Shown: positions 27,512 to 36,630, counted from the stretch's first letter. The stretch: 64,000 nt of DNA from Siccirubricoccus sp. G192 (GCF_019084075.1 NZ_JAHREN010000001.1:3445501-3509500), one strand, 5' to 3'. A program made the numbers and translations. Notes: a model not told the origin generated them from the letters alone.

Positions 27512-28486
27512 ATGCAGCGCCGCAGCCTGCTGCTGGCCACCGCCAGCCTTGCCGCCACGGCACCCCGCGCCCGGGCGCAGACCGCGGAGTGGCCGAACCG
27601 GCCGGTGCGGCTGATCGTCCCCTTCCCGCCTGGCGGGCCGAGCGACATCTTCGCCCGCCTTCTCGCGCCGCTCTATTCCGCCGCGCTGCACCAGCCCGTG
27701 GTGGTGGAGAACCGTGCCGGCGGCGGCGGCGTCACCGGCACCGATGCCGCGGCCAAGGCGACGCCGGACGGGTATGTCCTGGCGATCACCAATGGCGGCT
27801 CGCTGGTCATCAGCCCGCATGTCAGCGGCAACGTGCCCTATCGCGTGCCGGAGGATTTCACGCTGCTGAGCGTGGTCTCCCGCGTGCCGGAGGCGCTGGT
27901 CGCGCATCCGCGGCTCGGCCTGCGGACCCTGCCCGAGCTGGTGGCGCGGGCGAAGCGGGAACCGGGGAAGCTGAATATCGGCACCGCCGGGGCCGCCGGG
28001 ATCTCGCATCTCGCGGCGGAATTGCTGCGGGTGCAGGCGGGGGTGGAGATCGTGGTGGTGCCCTATCGCGGCGCCGCCCCGGCGGTGACGGACCTGGTGG
28101 CCGGCAATATCGACCTGCTCTTCGCCGATCTGCCGGTGCTGCTGCCGCAGCTCCGCGGCGGCGCGATGGTGGCGCTGGCGATGGCAAGCGGCCAGCGCAG
28201 CCCCTCCCTGCCCGAGGTGTCTACGACCGGCGAGGCGGGCTACCCCGATCTGCTGGCCGACAACTGGTATGCGGTGGTCGGCCCGGCGCGGCTGCCGGAG
28301 CCGGTGGTGGCGCGGCTTTCGGCGGTCCTGCGGCAGGCCAGCCAGGACCCGGCCCTGCGCGCCGCCTTCCAGGCCCAGGGTGCCGAGGCGGTCTTCACCA
28401 CCCCGGCGGAATTCACGGCGCTGGTCGCCCGCGAGTCGGAGAAGTGGCGGCGCATCGCGGAGAGCGCCGGCATCAGGACGGATTAG
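27512..28486 (+). CDS. Tripartite tricarboxylate transporter-type receptor (TctC/Bug family)
   Basis: A 324-residue periplasmic receptor. It starts MQRRSLLLATASLAATAPRA (27512), a twin-arginine-like signal. The mature part has WPNRPVRLIVPFPPGGPSD, VVENRAGGGGVTGTDAAAKA and VVVPYRGAAPAVTDLVAGNIDLLF. Its stop is 6 bases before the alpha/beta hydrolase, so the two are probably co-transcribed. The hydrolase could act on the ester or lactone that the receptor helps to import; this is inference. Confidence 0.92.
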   Translation: MQRRSLLLATASLAATAPRARAQTAEWPNRPVRLIVPFPPGGPSDIFARLLAPLYSAALHQPVVVENRAGGGGVTGTDAAAKATPDGYVLAITNGGSLVISPHVSGNVPYRVPEDFTLLSVVSRVPEALVAHPRLGLRTLPELVARAKREPGKLNIGTAGAAGISHLAAELLRVQAGVEIVVVPYRGAAPAVTDLVAGNIDLLFADLPVLLPQLRGGAMVALAMASGQRSPSLPEVSTTGEAGYPDLLADNWYAVVGPARLPEPVVARLSAVLRQASQDPALRAAFQAQGAEAVFTTPAEFTALVARESEKWRRIAESAGIRTD

Positions 28487-28492
28487 CCGCGC

Positions 28493-29329
28493 ATGCCCTT
28501 CCTCGACCGCCCCGGCCAGCCGCGGCTGCACTATGTGGTGGACGACCATACCGATCCCTGGCGCCAGGCGCCCTGGCTGGTGCTGCAGCACGGCTATGCG
28601 CGCTCCGGCCGGTTCTTCCGCGCCTGGGTGCCCTACCTCTCGCGCCACTACCGGGTGATCCGGCCGGATCTGCGCGGCTTCGGCCAGTCGCCGCTGGATT
28701 TCGACCCGCATGCAGGGCTGCATCCCGAGGGTCTGCTCGATGACCTCGACGCCATCACCGCCATGCTGGGCGAGCCGGTGCATTACCTCGGCGAATCCCT
28801 GGCCGGCATGATCGGCATCCGCTTCGCCGGCCGCCGGCCGGAGCGGCTGCGCAGCCTGGCCCTGCTCTCCTCCCCCCTCTCCTTCCCGGCGCCGACGCGG
28901 GAGGTCTTCGCCTGCGGCTTCCCGAGCTGGACGGCGGCCCTGCGCAGCCTCGGCAGCCGTGGCTGGGCGGAGCGGGTCGGCGCGGCGACGCGCTTCCCGC
29001 CCGGCACCGATCCCGCCCTGCTGCGCTGGTATGCCGAGGAATCCGGCAAGGCGGATGTGGAGGCGATGGTCGCGGTGGCGGAATTCGCCTCAAGCCTCGA
29101 TGTCACGGGCGACTTGGCCGGGGTGACGGTGCCGGCGCTTGGCCTCTATCCCAGCGCCGGCCTGGTCACCGGCCCGCATGAGGCCGCCTTGCGCCGGGGG
29201 ATTCCGCATCTCCGCCTGGTGCATCTGCCGACACCCTACCACGCCATCCAGGTGCTGATGCCGGCCGCCTGCGCCCGGACCCTGCTGCATTTCTGCGGCC
29301 TGGTGGATGGCGTGGCGCACCAGGATTAG
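28493..29329 (+). CDS. Alpha/beta hydrolase
   Basis: A 278-residue hydrolase of the alpha/beta fold. LVLQHGYARSGRF holds the oxyanion HG, and the nucleophile elbow is GESLAG near residue 102. The catalytic His is in LPTPYHAIQ near the end. IRPDLRGFGQSP is the family strand 4 block. It starts six bases after the TctC stop and ends at a hairpin (29330-29378). Esterase, lactonase or enol-lactone hydrolase activity is possible; the substrate is not known. Confidence 0.85.
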   Translation: MPFLDRPGQPRLHYVVDDHTDPWRQAPWLVLQHGYARSGRFFRAWVPYLSRHYRVIRPDLRGFGQSPLDFDPHAGLHPEGLLDDLDAITAMLGEPVHYLGESLAGMIGIRFAGRRPERLRSLALLSSPLSFPAPTREVFACGFPSWTAALRSLGSRGWAERVGAATRFPPGTDPALLRWYAEESGKADVEAMVAVAEFASSLDVTGDLAGVTVPALGLYPSAGLVTGPHEAALRRGIPHLRLVHLPTPYHAIQVLMPAACARTLLHFCGLVDGVAHQD

Positions 29330-29378
29330 CGGCAGCCGGAACCGATGCTGAAATTTACGTAGAATTTGCAGGCTGCCG
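29330..29378 (+). terminator. Long-loop hairpin after the hydrolase, possible terminator
   Basis: CGGCAGCC (29330-29337) and GGCTGCCG (29371-29378) are perfect complements, with an A+T-rich loop that contains a smaller AAATT/AATTT pair. TTTGCAATTTT follows. The stem starts one base after the hydrolase stop. The loop of 33 bases is long for a classical terminator. Confidence 0.4.
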
Positions 29379-29389
29379 TTTGCAATTTT

Positions 29390-29418
29390 GCATGTATTAA
29401 CATGCGTTTCGGCGCATG
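29390..29418 (+). promoter_or_regulatory. Two overlapping hairpins upstream of a small lipoprotein gene
   Basis: GCATGT-ATTA-ACATGC (29390-29405) and CATGCG-TTTCGG-CGCATG (29401-29418) are both perfect inverted repeats and share CATGC, so only one can form at a time. The region is A+T-rich in a G+C-rich genome. It precedes the lipoprotein start at 29476. It may be an operator or a short switchable leader; nothing shows which. Confidence 0.4.
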
Positions 29419-29475
29419 ATGCTGAAGCGGCCATGGCCTCGCGCCAGGATCGTCATGACCATTGAGGAGGCTTCG

Positions 29476-29673
29476 ATGAATATCGGTCGGCCCCTGCTTG
29501 TCTTCGTCATGCTCGCAACCCCTCTTGCACTGGCCGGGTGCAACCCCACGCCGACGCCCCGAGGTGCCGCATACCAGGGCACATCGGCCGGTGATGGCCG
29601 CGCGCAGAACACGAATTATTACCTCGGCGCCGATCCCGATCATCGCCAGCGCGGCAAGAGCGGCGGCCCCTGA
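29476..29673 (+). CDS. Small lipoprotein, unknown
   Basis: A 65-residue protein. The start was chosen at 29476 because GAGGAG lies just before it and because it gives a clean lipoprotein signal (LLVFVMLATPLALAGC). The mature part is short, with PTPTPRGAAYQGTSAG and a tail rich in Gly, Arg and Asn (NTNYYLGADPDHRQRGKSGG). I do not recognise it. The upstream hairpins and A+T-rich stretch suggest its expression is regulated. Confidence 0.65.
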   Translation: MNIGRPLLVFVMLATPLALAGCNPTPTPRGAAYQGTSAGDGRAQNTNYYLGADPDHRQRGKSGGP

Positions 29674-29822
29674 GCCGCCGCGCAAGGCCGCTGGTCCAAC
29701 ACCGCCCTGACGGGAAACCCTGACGCTTCCGGTTGCGGCGGAGAGGTTGGTCATCCCGGCAATGCCCGGGAGCATGGCCTGCAACAGCGTGGCTCCCGGC
29801 GCAACCGCCGGGGGCGGTGCCG

Positions 29823-30920
29823 CTACGGCGCCGCCAGCAAGGCCGGGTCCGGCTCCAGCCCGAGGCCCGGCCCGTCAGGCACCGCGACGAAACCGCCCTG
29901 CGGGATCAGCGCCGGGAAGGGCGTCTGGTCGAGTTCGGCGAAGTAGTATTCCAGCGGCTCCTCCGTCTCGCAGGCAGCGAGCAGGTGCAGCGTCGCCAGC
30001 AGGCCCGGGCCGTAATAGGGTGAATGCGGCACCAGGCGGAGCCCGGCCGCCGCGGCCAGCGCCAGCACCTCCCGCATGGCGCTGATGCCGCCGACCTTGG
30101 TGACGCTGGGCTGCAGGACATCCACCGCGCCGGCCTCGACCATGCGCCGGAATTCCTCGACGCCGCCGCAATTCTCCCCGGCCGCGATCGGCAGGCCGGC
30201 CTCCTTCCGCACCTCGGCGATGGAGGCGAAATCCTCCGGTGGCCAGACCGGCTCCTCGATCCAGCCGATGCCCTGGCCGGCCACCGCCTCGGCGAAGCCC
30301 ACCGCCTGCGCCACCGTATCCCAGTGACAGTTGATGTCGAGCATCAGCGGCACCTCGGCCGGCGCGGCCTCGCGCGCCGCGCGGATGCAGTCGAGGCTCA
30401 CCTCATGCAGCTTGATCCGGCGATAGCCCTGCGCCACCGCCGCCGCAGTATTGCTCGCCACCAATTCCGGCGCGCCGTAGCGCAGCAGGCTGGCATAGGC
30501 CGGCACGCGCCTGCGCTTCGCCCCGCCGAGCAGCGCATGCAGCGGCTTGCCCGCCGCCTTGCCGGCGAGGTCCCAGAGCGCGATGTCGAGCCCCGAAAGC
30601 CCGAAGGTCAGGGCGCCGTTGCGGCCGAAATTATGGAAGCGCCGCTGCAAGCTGCGCATCAGCCCGGCGATGTCGCCCGCCTCCTGGCCGATGCAGGCCG
30701 GCGCGATCAGCCGGTCCACCGCGTCGCGGGTGGTCTCCGCCAGGGTGAAGCCGAAGCCCTCGCCCCAGCCGACGAGGCCGGCATCGGTCTCCACCCGCAG
30801 CAGCAATGTGTCCATGTTGCGCAGGTGCAGGTTGCCGCCGCCGCTGCCATGCGCCGCCGCCGGATTGCCGTAACTGAAGGCGCTGCTCAGGATATGCGTG
30901 GTGACGGCGGTGATGCGCAT
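29823..30920 (-). CDS. Mandelate racemase / muconate lactonizing enzyme family protein
   Basis: A 365-residue enolase-superfamily enzyme that abstracts an alpha-proton from a carboxylate. KLHEVS carries a KxH-type base motif. The metal ligands are in MLDINCHWD (D), WIEEPVWP (E) and AAGENCGG (E), and VPHSPYYGP holds the second base His. The ATG at 30918-30920 gives MRITAVTTHIL, typical of the family; a longer frame to 31415 is antisense to a TctC gene. It is divergent from that TctC gene (31032), and such pairs are common for sugar-acid catabolism. The exact substrate is unknown. Confidence 0.9.
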   Translation of the reverse strand: MRITAVTTHILSSAFSYGNPAAAHGSGGGNLHLRNMDTLLLRVETDAGLVGWGEGFGFTLAETTRDAVDRLIAPACIGQEAGDIAGLMRSLQRRFHNFGRNGALTFGLSGLDIALWDLAGKAAGKPLHALLGGAKRRRVPAYASLLRYGAPELVASNTAAAVAQGYRRIKLHEVSLDCIRAAREAAPAEVPLMLDINCHWDTVAQAVGFAEAVAGQGIGWIEEPVWPPEDFASIAEVRKEAGLPIAAGENCGGVEEFRRMVEAGAVDVLQPSVTKVGGISAMREVLALAAAAGLRLVPHSPYYGPGLLATLHLLAACETEEPLEYYFAELDQTPFPALIPQGGFVAVPDGPGLGLEPDPALLAAP

Positions 30921-31031
30921 GGTGCCTCCCGATCCAGCCCCCGGGCCGCTTGGAGGGCGGCGGGGCATGGGTGATACTCGCAGGCAAGGCCGGGCGGCAA
31001 AAGCCCCGGCCAAATCGGAGGAGATGCCGCC

Positions 31032-32011
31032 ATGATCCGCAGCCTGCCGGGCGCGCTGCTCGCCGCCCTCATCGCCGCCCTGCCGGCCATTCGGCCCGCC
31101 GCGGCGCAGGAGCCCTTTCCCAACCGGCCGGTGCGGCTGATCGTGCCCTTCGCCACTGGCGGCCCCAGCGACATCGTGGCCCGCCTGATGGCGCCCCGCA
31201 TGTCGCAGGTGCTCGGCCAGACAGTGGTGGTGGAATCGCGGCCGGGTGCCGGCGGCGTCACCGGCGTCGATGCCGCGGCCAAGGCGGCGCCGGATGGCCA
31301 TACCATCGCGATCGGCAGCGCCGGAGGCCTGGCGATCTCGCCCGGGCTGCAACCCAACATGCCCTATGACACGCTGCGCGACCTGGCGCCGCTGACGCTG
31401 GCGGTGATCGTGCATGAACCGGTGGTGGTGCCGGCCAACCTGCCCTACCGCACGCTGGCGGAATTCCTGGCGGCGGCGAAGGCGGAGCCGGGGCGGCTGA
31501 ATACGGCTCCACCGGGCCGGGCAGCATGCCGCATCTGGCGGGCGAGCTCATCAAGCTCACCGCCGGGGTGGACATCACCCATGTGCCCTATCGCGGCGGC
31601 GCGCCGCTCACCACGGCGCTGCTCGCGGGGGAGATCCAGATGGGGCTGGCCGACCTGCCGATCCTGCTGCCGCATCTGCGCGCCGGGACCCTGCGGGCCC
31701 TGGCGATCGGCGCCGAGGAACGCTACCCGCTGCTGCCGGAGGTGCCGACCATGGCGGAGGCTGGCCTGCCGGGAGTGCTGACCAACAATTGGCACGGGCT
31801 GGTGGCGCCGGCCCGCACGCCGGAGCCGGCGCTGGCCCTGCTGCACCGCGCCGCGGTCGCCGCCTTGCAGGACCCCGAGACGGCCCGGCTGCTGCGCGAG
31901 CAGGGCGCCATCCCGAGCCCGACCAGCCGCCAGGAATTCACCGCCTTCATCCGCAGCGAGACGGCCCGCTGGGGCGAGGTGATCCGCCGCGCCGGGGTGA
32001 AGCCGGATTGA
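31032..32011 (+). pseudogene. Tripartite tricarboxylate transporter-type receptor (TctC/Bug), frameshifted
   Basis: A periplasmic receptor of about 326 residues after repair. The signal MIRSLPGALLAALIAALPA precedes FPNRPVRLIVPFATGGPSD and VVVESRPGAGGVTGVDAAAKA. The frame breaks at 31498-31504: CGGCTGAATACGGC lacks one base. AATTAC or AACTAC would give LNYGSTGPGSMPHLAGEL, the normal Bug-family block. The second half (ITHVPYRGGAPLTTALLAGEIQMGL) is in the other frame and ends at 32011. GGAGGAG stands before the ATG. It is divergent from the mandelate-racemase-family gene, which suggests joint control. The break is probably an error. Confidence 0.85.
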
Positions 32012-32106
32012 GGGTCTGGCCACCCCCGGGCCGGTGGCGCGGCCCGGGGGCACCAGCCGCCCCACTTGACGATTGAACATTCGGCGGCCGAGCCCGTTGA
32101 ACCCCC

Positions 32107-33342
32107 ATGCCATTCCGGACCTCCCGAGACGACCCTGCCAGCCCCGATCCAGTGAAGGAGGCGCAGCGCCTGCGTCTCCACCAGCGCATCCTGCGGGATT
32201 TCGGCCGGATCGCGTTGGAAGACCTGGAGATCGGGCCGCTGCTCCAGCGCGCCGTGGCGCAGGCCGCCCGCGCCACCGGCGTCCGCCACACCAAGATCAT
32301 GCGCTACCGGACCGAGCAGGGCGACCTGCTGGCCGAGGCCGGCTTCGGCTGGCGGCCGGGCCTGATCGGCAAGGCTCGGTTCGGGATCGATGCCGCTTCA
32401 CCTGCGGGGCGTGCCCTGCAAATCGGGCAGCCGGTGATGATCGACGATATCCGCGACCATCCCGAGTTCCGCCTCGAACCGGTCATCGCCGAACACGGCC
32501 TCGTCTCGCTCCTGAATGTTCCCATCCGGTTCGACGGGATCATCTGGGGCACGCTGGAGGCGGACAGTGAACAGCCCGGCCATTTCGACGAGCTTGACGT
32601 CTAGTTCCTCGAAGCGATGGCGGCCCTTGTCGCAGGTGCCTTGCAGCGCCGCGATGCGGTTGCCCGGGCCGAAGCCGCCGCCGCCGAGGTGGCGGTGCGC
32701 GCCGAGCGGCGGGGGGTGCTGCTCCGCGAGTTGCAGCACCGGGCCAAGAACAACCTGGCCCTGGTAGCCGCCATGCTCGCGCGCGAGCGCCGCACCGCCA
32801 CCACGGAGCAGGATACGCGGGCGGCCGAGCGGCTCGGCAGGCTGATGCAGCGGGTCACCGCCGTCGCCCTGGCGCAGGATCGCCTCTCCGGCGTGGAGGG
32901 CGGCGGCACTGCGGACGGCACCGGCACCGATCTTGCGGGCTATCTGCGTGCCCTCCTCGGCAGCCTCGATCTCAGCCTCGGCGGCAGGGTGGTGTTCGAG
33001 GTCGAACTGGATAGCTGCGTGCTGCCATTCGACAAGGCCGTCGCGGCGGGCCTCGTGGTGAACGAACTGGTCACCAACGCCGCCAAGCATGCCTATCCGG
33101 AGGGCGAGGAGGGCATCGTGCGGGTCGCGCTCCAGACCGACGAGCTTCGGGCCGAGGCGGCACTCACTGTCGCCGATGAGGGCCGGGGCACCGATCCCGC
33201 CAAGGTGGCGGCACGCCGCGCCGGTGGCGGGCAGGGTTTCGAACTGCTGCGGCACCTGGCCCGGCAACTCGGCGGCGACATCGAGCAGGGGACACCGGAG
33301 CGCGGCACCAGCATCACCATCCGCTTTCCGCTTGTCCTGTAG
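32107..33342 (+). pseudogene. GAF-domain HWE/HisKA_2-type sensor histidine kinase, interrupted by in-frame TAG
   Basis: One frame of 411 codons carries an N-terminal GAF-like sensor domain (QAARATGVRHTKIMRYRTEQ, LVSLLNVPIRFDG) and a C-terminal kinase. The phosphoacceptor block is LLRELQHRAKNNLALV and the ATPase blocks are VVNELVTNAAKHAYPEG (N box) and VADEGRGTDP (G box). A TAG at 32602-32604 divides FDELDV from FLEAMAALVAGAL. TCG in its place would give the expected DVSFLEA. The second half could also start at the ATG at 32617, but no ribosome binding site precedes it. It is either a recent nonsense mutation, an error, or two separate proteins. It is convergent with a response regulator. Confidence 0.8.
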
Positions 33343-33398
33343 CCAGAATGCCAGGGTCGCTATCCCCCGGCCCGTGGGCGGGGGTTTGTGGCACCAGC

Positions 33399-33809
33399 CT
33401 ATTCCGTTGCGAAGAACGGCCTGAATCCCGCCGGGATATTGCCTGGCTTTCCGCCGTCCATCACCACGCGCGCCACCTCGATGCTGCTCAGCACCGTCTC
33501 GGGCTGGTAGTGCTTGCGGATGTAGCCGAGCGCGATGTCCCGTGCCTGGCACGCCTCCATGATCTGCGCACTGGTGAAAATCGCCAGCACACCCCACCGC
33601 GGAAGGAGCGCGCGCGCCACATCCAGGCCGCTGCTGCCGTCCCGGAGGTTGATGTCGAGCAACGCCAGGTCCGGTCGCGCCGCCTCGCACAGCGCCAGGG
33701 CTTCCGTTGCCGTGGCGGCAGGCCCCATCACCTGATGCCCCGCGCTCTCCAGGCTCTCGGTCAGCAGCATGGCGATCAATGCCTCGTCCTCGACAATCAG
33801 AATCCGCAT
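33399..33809 (-). CDS. Single-domain response regulator (receiver only)
   Basis: A 136-residue receiver. The ATG at 33807-33809 gives MRILIVEDEALIAMLLTESL; the longer frame adds a non-homologous lead. D52 in LLDINLRDGSSG is the phosphorylation site, T79/S80 end the beta-4 strand (IFTSAQ), and K99 is the conserved lysine. It is followed by His (KHYQPETVL) where receivers usually have Pro, which may change the switch. Its C-terminus (PAGFRPFFATE) is short, and no output domain is present. It is convergent with the HWE kinase, so it may be a phosphorelay partner of it. Confidence 0.88.
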   Translation of the reverse strand: MRILIVEDEALIAMLLTESLESAGHQVMGPAATATEALALCEAARPDLALLDINLRDGSSGLDVARALLPRWGVLAIFTSAQIMEACQARDIALGYIRKHYQPETVLSSIEVARVVMDGGKPGNIPAGFRPFFATE

Positions 33810-33882
33810 CGGACGCGCCCCGTGCTGCCCACTGACGCATTCAGGGGGAAGTGCGGACAACGCGGCAGCGAGGTATTCGTGC

Positions 33883-33896
33883 GTTCGAAATCGAAC
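33883..33896. promoter_or_regulatory. Inverted repeat GTTCGA-AA-TCGAAC between regulators
   Basis: A perfect 6-base inverted repeat with a two-base centre lies 74 bases upstream of the receiver gene start (33809) and about 195 bases upstream of the Crp/Fnr gene (34092). It may be an operator. The region from 33810 to 34091 holds no gene that I could support. Confidence 0.3.
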
Positions 33897-34091
33897 AAAG
33901 GCCGGCCGAGATCTTGCCGCTGCGGATTTCGACCGCCCAAGACCGGGAAGGATATCAGCGCAAAGCCGGTGCCTCCTGCTTGTTAAGGCCCCCGGCAAGG
34001 CCCATCCTCGGTCAATCGCCCGCAACGGACCCAGGCCGTAGGCGACAGAGAGAGGTCAGTGCTCCCGCCGCATTACGCGCAGGAGAGCCGA

Positions 34092-34829
34092 ATGGCCCAT
34101 CCCACCCAGCACCGCCCTTCCGTCCGCAATGGCCTCCTCGCGGCCCTGTCACCCGAGGATTGGGCTCACCTGGAGCCGCATCTGGAACGCGTTGAACTCC
34201 CCTTCGACCAGACGATCCATGCGGCCGGTGGCCCCGTTGATGCGGTGTTCTTCGTCGAGACCGGCATGGTGTCCCTGATCGTCACGCTGGAGGACGGGGA
34301 GCAGGTCGAAGCCGGGGTCGCCGGATCGGAGGGCCTGGTGGGTCTTCCCCTCGTCTATGGGAACAGCCATTCCGTCACCGACGCCCGGGTGCAGATGGAG
34401 GGCACCGCGCTCCGGATCGAGGCTGCGGCGTTCCGCGCCGAGATGGACCGCAGCGCCGCGTTCCGGGCGCCGCTGCTGCGCTACGCCCTGGCCTTCCACG
34501 CCCAGGTGTCGCTGACCGCCGCCTGCAATGCGCGACACGCGGTGGAGAACCGCCTCGCCCGCTGGCTGCTCATCGCGCATGACCGCGCCGGGCAGGACGA
34601 GTTCCCCATGACCCATGAGTTCATCTCGATGATGCTCGGCGTGCGCCGTCCCAGCGTGACCATCGCTGCCGGCATCCTGCACAAGGCCGGCCTGATCCAT
34701 TACGCGCGGGGCCGGATGGAAATTCTCGACCAACCGGGCCTCGAAGCCGCCTCCTGCGAATGCTACCACATTGTCCGGCACGAATTCGCGCGGCTGCTCG
34801 GTCCCGGCGCGGCGACGCCGCCCGGCTAG
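34092..34829 (+). CDS. Crp/Fnr family transcription regulator
   Basis: A 245-residue regulator. The N-terminal half is a cyclic-nucleotide-binding-like beta roll (PVDAVFFVETGMVSLIVTLEDGEQV). The C-terminal half has a winged helix-turn-helix (MTHEFISMMLGVRRPSVTIAAGIL, then LIHYARGRMEIL). It has no N-terminal cysteine cluster, so it is not an oxygen-sensing FNR. The start at 34092 follows AGGAG and is preferred over 34059. It is surrounded by receivers, so it may be part of the same signalling group. The ligand is unknown. Confidence 0.9.
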   Translation: MAHPTQHRPSVRNGLLAALSPEDWAHLEPHLERVELPFDQTIHAAGGPVDAVFFVETGMVSLIVTLEDGEQVEAGVAGSEGLVGLPLVYGNSHSVTDARVQMEGTALRIEAAAFRAEMDRSAAFRAPLLRYALAFHAQVSLTAACNARHAVENRLARWLLIAHDRAGQDEFPMTHEFISMMLGVRRPSVTIAAGILHKAGLIHYARGRMEILDQPGLEAASCECYHIVRHEFARLLGPGAATPPG

Positions 34830-34975
34830 GCTTCGGGTTTCTCGCGCCTGCCGTTCGGAATCAAACCGACAAGGGCGCTCCGGCCGTGCTTGATGTAGGA
34901 CGCTTCCTAATACGAGCTTTTTCAGGGATGCCGGATCGGTTTTGGGCATCAATGCATCATAGGAGCGCCGTCATC

Positions 34976-35383
34976 ATGGGCTTGGGGATGTTCCCGGGTT
35001 GTCAAACCACGCTCCGGGACAAGCGGATTCTCGTCGTTGAGGACGAGGCCATCGTGGCCATGCTGGTTGAGGACGGCCTGCTCGATGCGGGAGCCAAGGT
35101 CCTGGGGCCCGCTTCCTCGGTTGGTGAGGCACTGCAACTCATCGAGCGGGCGGCCTCCGATGGCGGGCTGAGTGCCGCCGTGCTCGATATCAATCTGAAT
35201 GGCGAAGCGGTGGCGCCAGTCGCCGACAGGCTGGCCGCGCTTGGCGTGCCGTTCCTGTTCGCCACGGGCTACATGGAGGGCTGCGATACGGGGGGCCATC
35301 CAGCGGCGCCGATCCTGTACAAGCCCTTCGACCCGACAATGCTGGTCACCGCCGTCGAGGCCCTTGCATCCGCTGGCCGGTGA
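34976..35383 (+). CDS. Single-domain response regulator with FATGY motif
   Basis: A 135-residue receiver. AGGAG lies ten bases before the ATG at 34976. VVEDEAIVAMLVED holds the acidic pocket, D71 (VLDINLNGE) is the phosphorylation site and K116 (ILYKPFDP) is the conserved lysine. Residues 92-99, PFLFATGY, match the FAT GUY motif known for receivers that work with HWE/HisKA_2 kinases, such as the GAF kinase 1.6 kb away. No output domain is present, so it would be a phosphorelay or sink protein. Confidence 0.9.
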   Translation: MGLGMFPGCQTTLRDKRILVVEDEAIVAMLVEDGLLDAGAKVLGPASSVGEALQLIERAASDGGLSAAVLDINLNGEAVAPVADRLAALGVPFLFATGYMEGCDTGGHPAAPILYKPFDPTMLVTAVEALASAGR

Positions 35384-35485
35384 CGTCGCGCACTGCATGG
35401 GGCGGGTTGCCGGATAATTGCCATCCACTTTCCGCCCATCGTCCGGCGGATCATGGGGTGACGGCCGGCGGAACCGACCCCGACC

Positions 35486-36458
35486 CTAATCCGGCCTGAT
35501 ATTGGCGACCCGGATCACCTCGGCCCATTTGGCGATCTCGGCCTGGATGAAGGCACCCGCCTCCTCCGGCCCGGCATTGACGATGCGGGAACCCATTTCG
35601 ACGAAGCGGCGCGCCGTCTCGCTTTCGGGGGCCAGCACGTCGCGCACCGCCCAGGCCAGCCGCGTGACCCTGCCCGTCGGCGTGCCGGCGGGGGCGAGCA
35701 TGCTGTACCAGTTCTCCACCTCGACGCCGGGCAGCCCCGCCTCCGCCGTGGTCGGCACCTCCGGCAGCACGGCGGCACGCTCCCGCGCGGTGACGCAGAG
35801 CGGGCGCAGCTTGCCGTCGCGGATATGCGGCAGCAGCACCGGCACATCCAGGAAGGTCATGTCGATCTCGCCGGCCAGCATGGCGGTGATGGTGGGCGCG
35901 GCGCCACGATAGGCGACATGGGTGATGTCCACCCCGGCGCGCAGCTTCAGCAATTCCGCGGCCAAGTGCGGCGTGCCACCGGGGCCGGTGGAGGCGAAGC
36001 TCAGCCGCCCCGGCCGGCGTCGCGCCTCGGCCAGCAGCGCTTCCAGCGTCGCCGGCCCGCCCGGCCGCACCACCAGCACCGAGGGGGGTCGCCACCAGAA
36101 TGCCGACCGGCGCGAAGTCCCGCACGGGATCATAGGGCATGTTCGGCACCAGGCTGGTATTCACCGCCACCGCGCCGGTGCTGGCGAAGGCCAGGGTATA
36201 GCCATCCGGCGATGCCTTCGCCACCGCATCCACGCCGATATTGCCGCCGGCGCCGGAGCGGTTCTCCACCACCACGGCCTGGCCGAGCGGCCCGGCCAGC
36301 GCCTGCGCCATGATGCGGGCCGCGGTATCCACCGGCCCGCCCGGCGGGAAGGGCACCACCAGCCGCACGGTCCGGTCAGGGAATGTCTCGGCCCTGGCCG
36401 GCATGGCGGCAAGAGAAAGCCCGAAAGCGGCCAGGCCGCGGCGCGTGGTCTGCATCAT
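35486..36458 (-). pseudogene. Tripartite tricarboxylate transporter-type receptor (TctC/Bug), frameshifted
   Basis: A periplasmic receptor of about 323 residues after repair, starting MMQTTRRGLAAFGLSLAAMPA, a twin-arginine-like signal. It has FPDRTVRLVVPFPPGGPVD and VVVENRSGAGGNIGVDAVAKA. A run of six G at 36083-36088 shifts the frame after FAPVGILVATP. Removing one restores SVLVVRPGGPATLEALLAEA and then LSFASTGPGGTPHLAAELLKL. AGAGGA lies before the start. No partner TctA or TctB is nearby. The break is most likely a homopolymer-count error. Confidence 0.85.
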
Positions 36459-36630
36459 CGTTTCCTCTCGCGGCGGGTCCGGGAGCCGCGCCCTGCGGCG
36501 GCAAGGCTACATCACCGGGGCGGCCTGGTCATGGCGCCTTCCCGGTCCGCATGGCCGGCGCCATGGCGGCGCAGGGCCAACGCTTGATTGCGGTATTGAC
36601 CGGCCGGGCCGGCGGCATGACATATGTGGT

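Noticed and set aside
32602-32604. TAG read as pyrrolysine
   Set aside because: No pyrrolysine genes are seen, and the codon sits in an ordinary linker position where Ser is expected.
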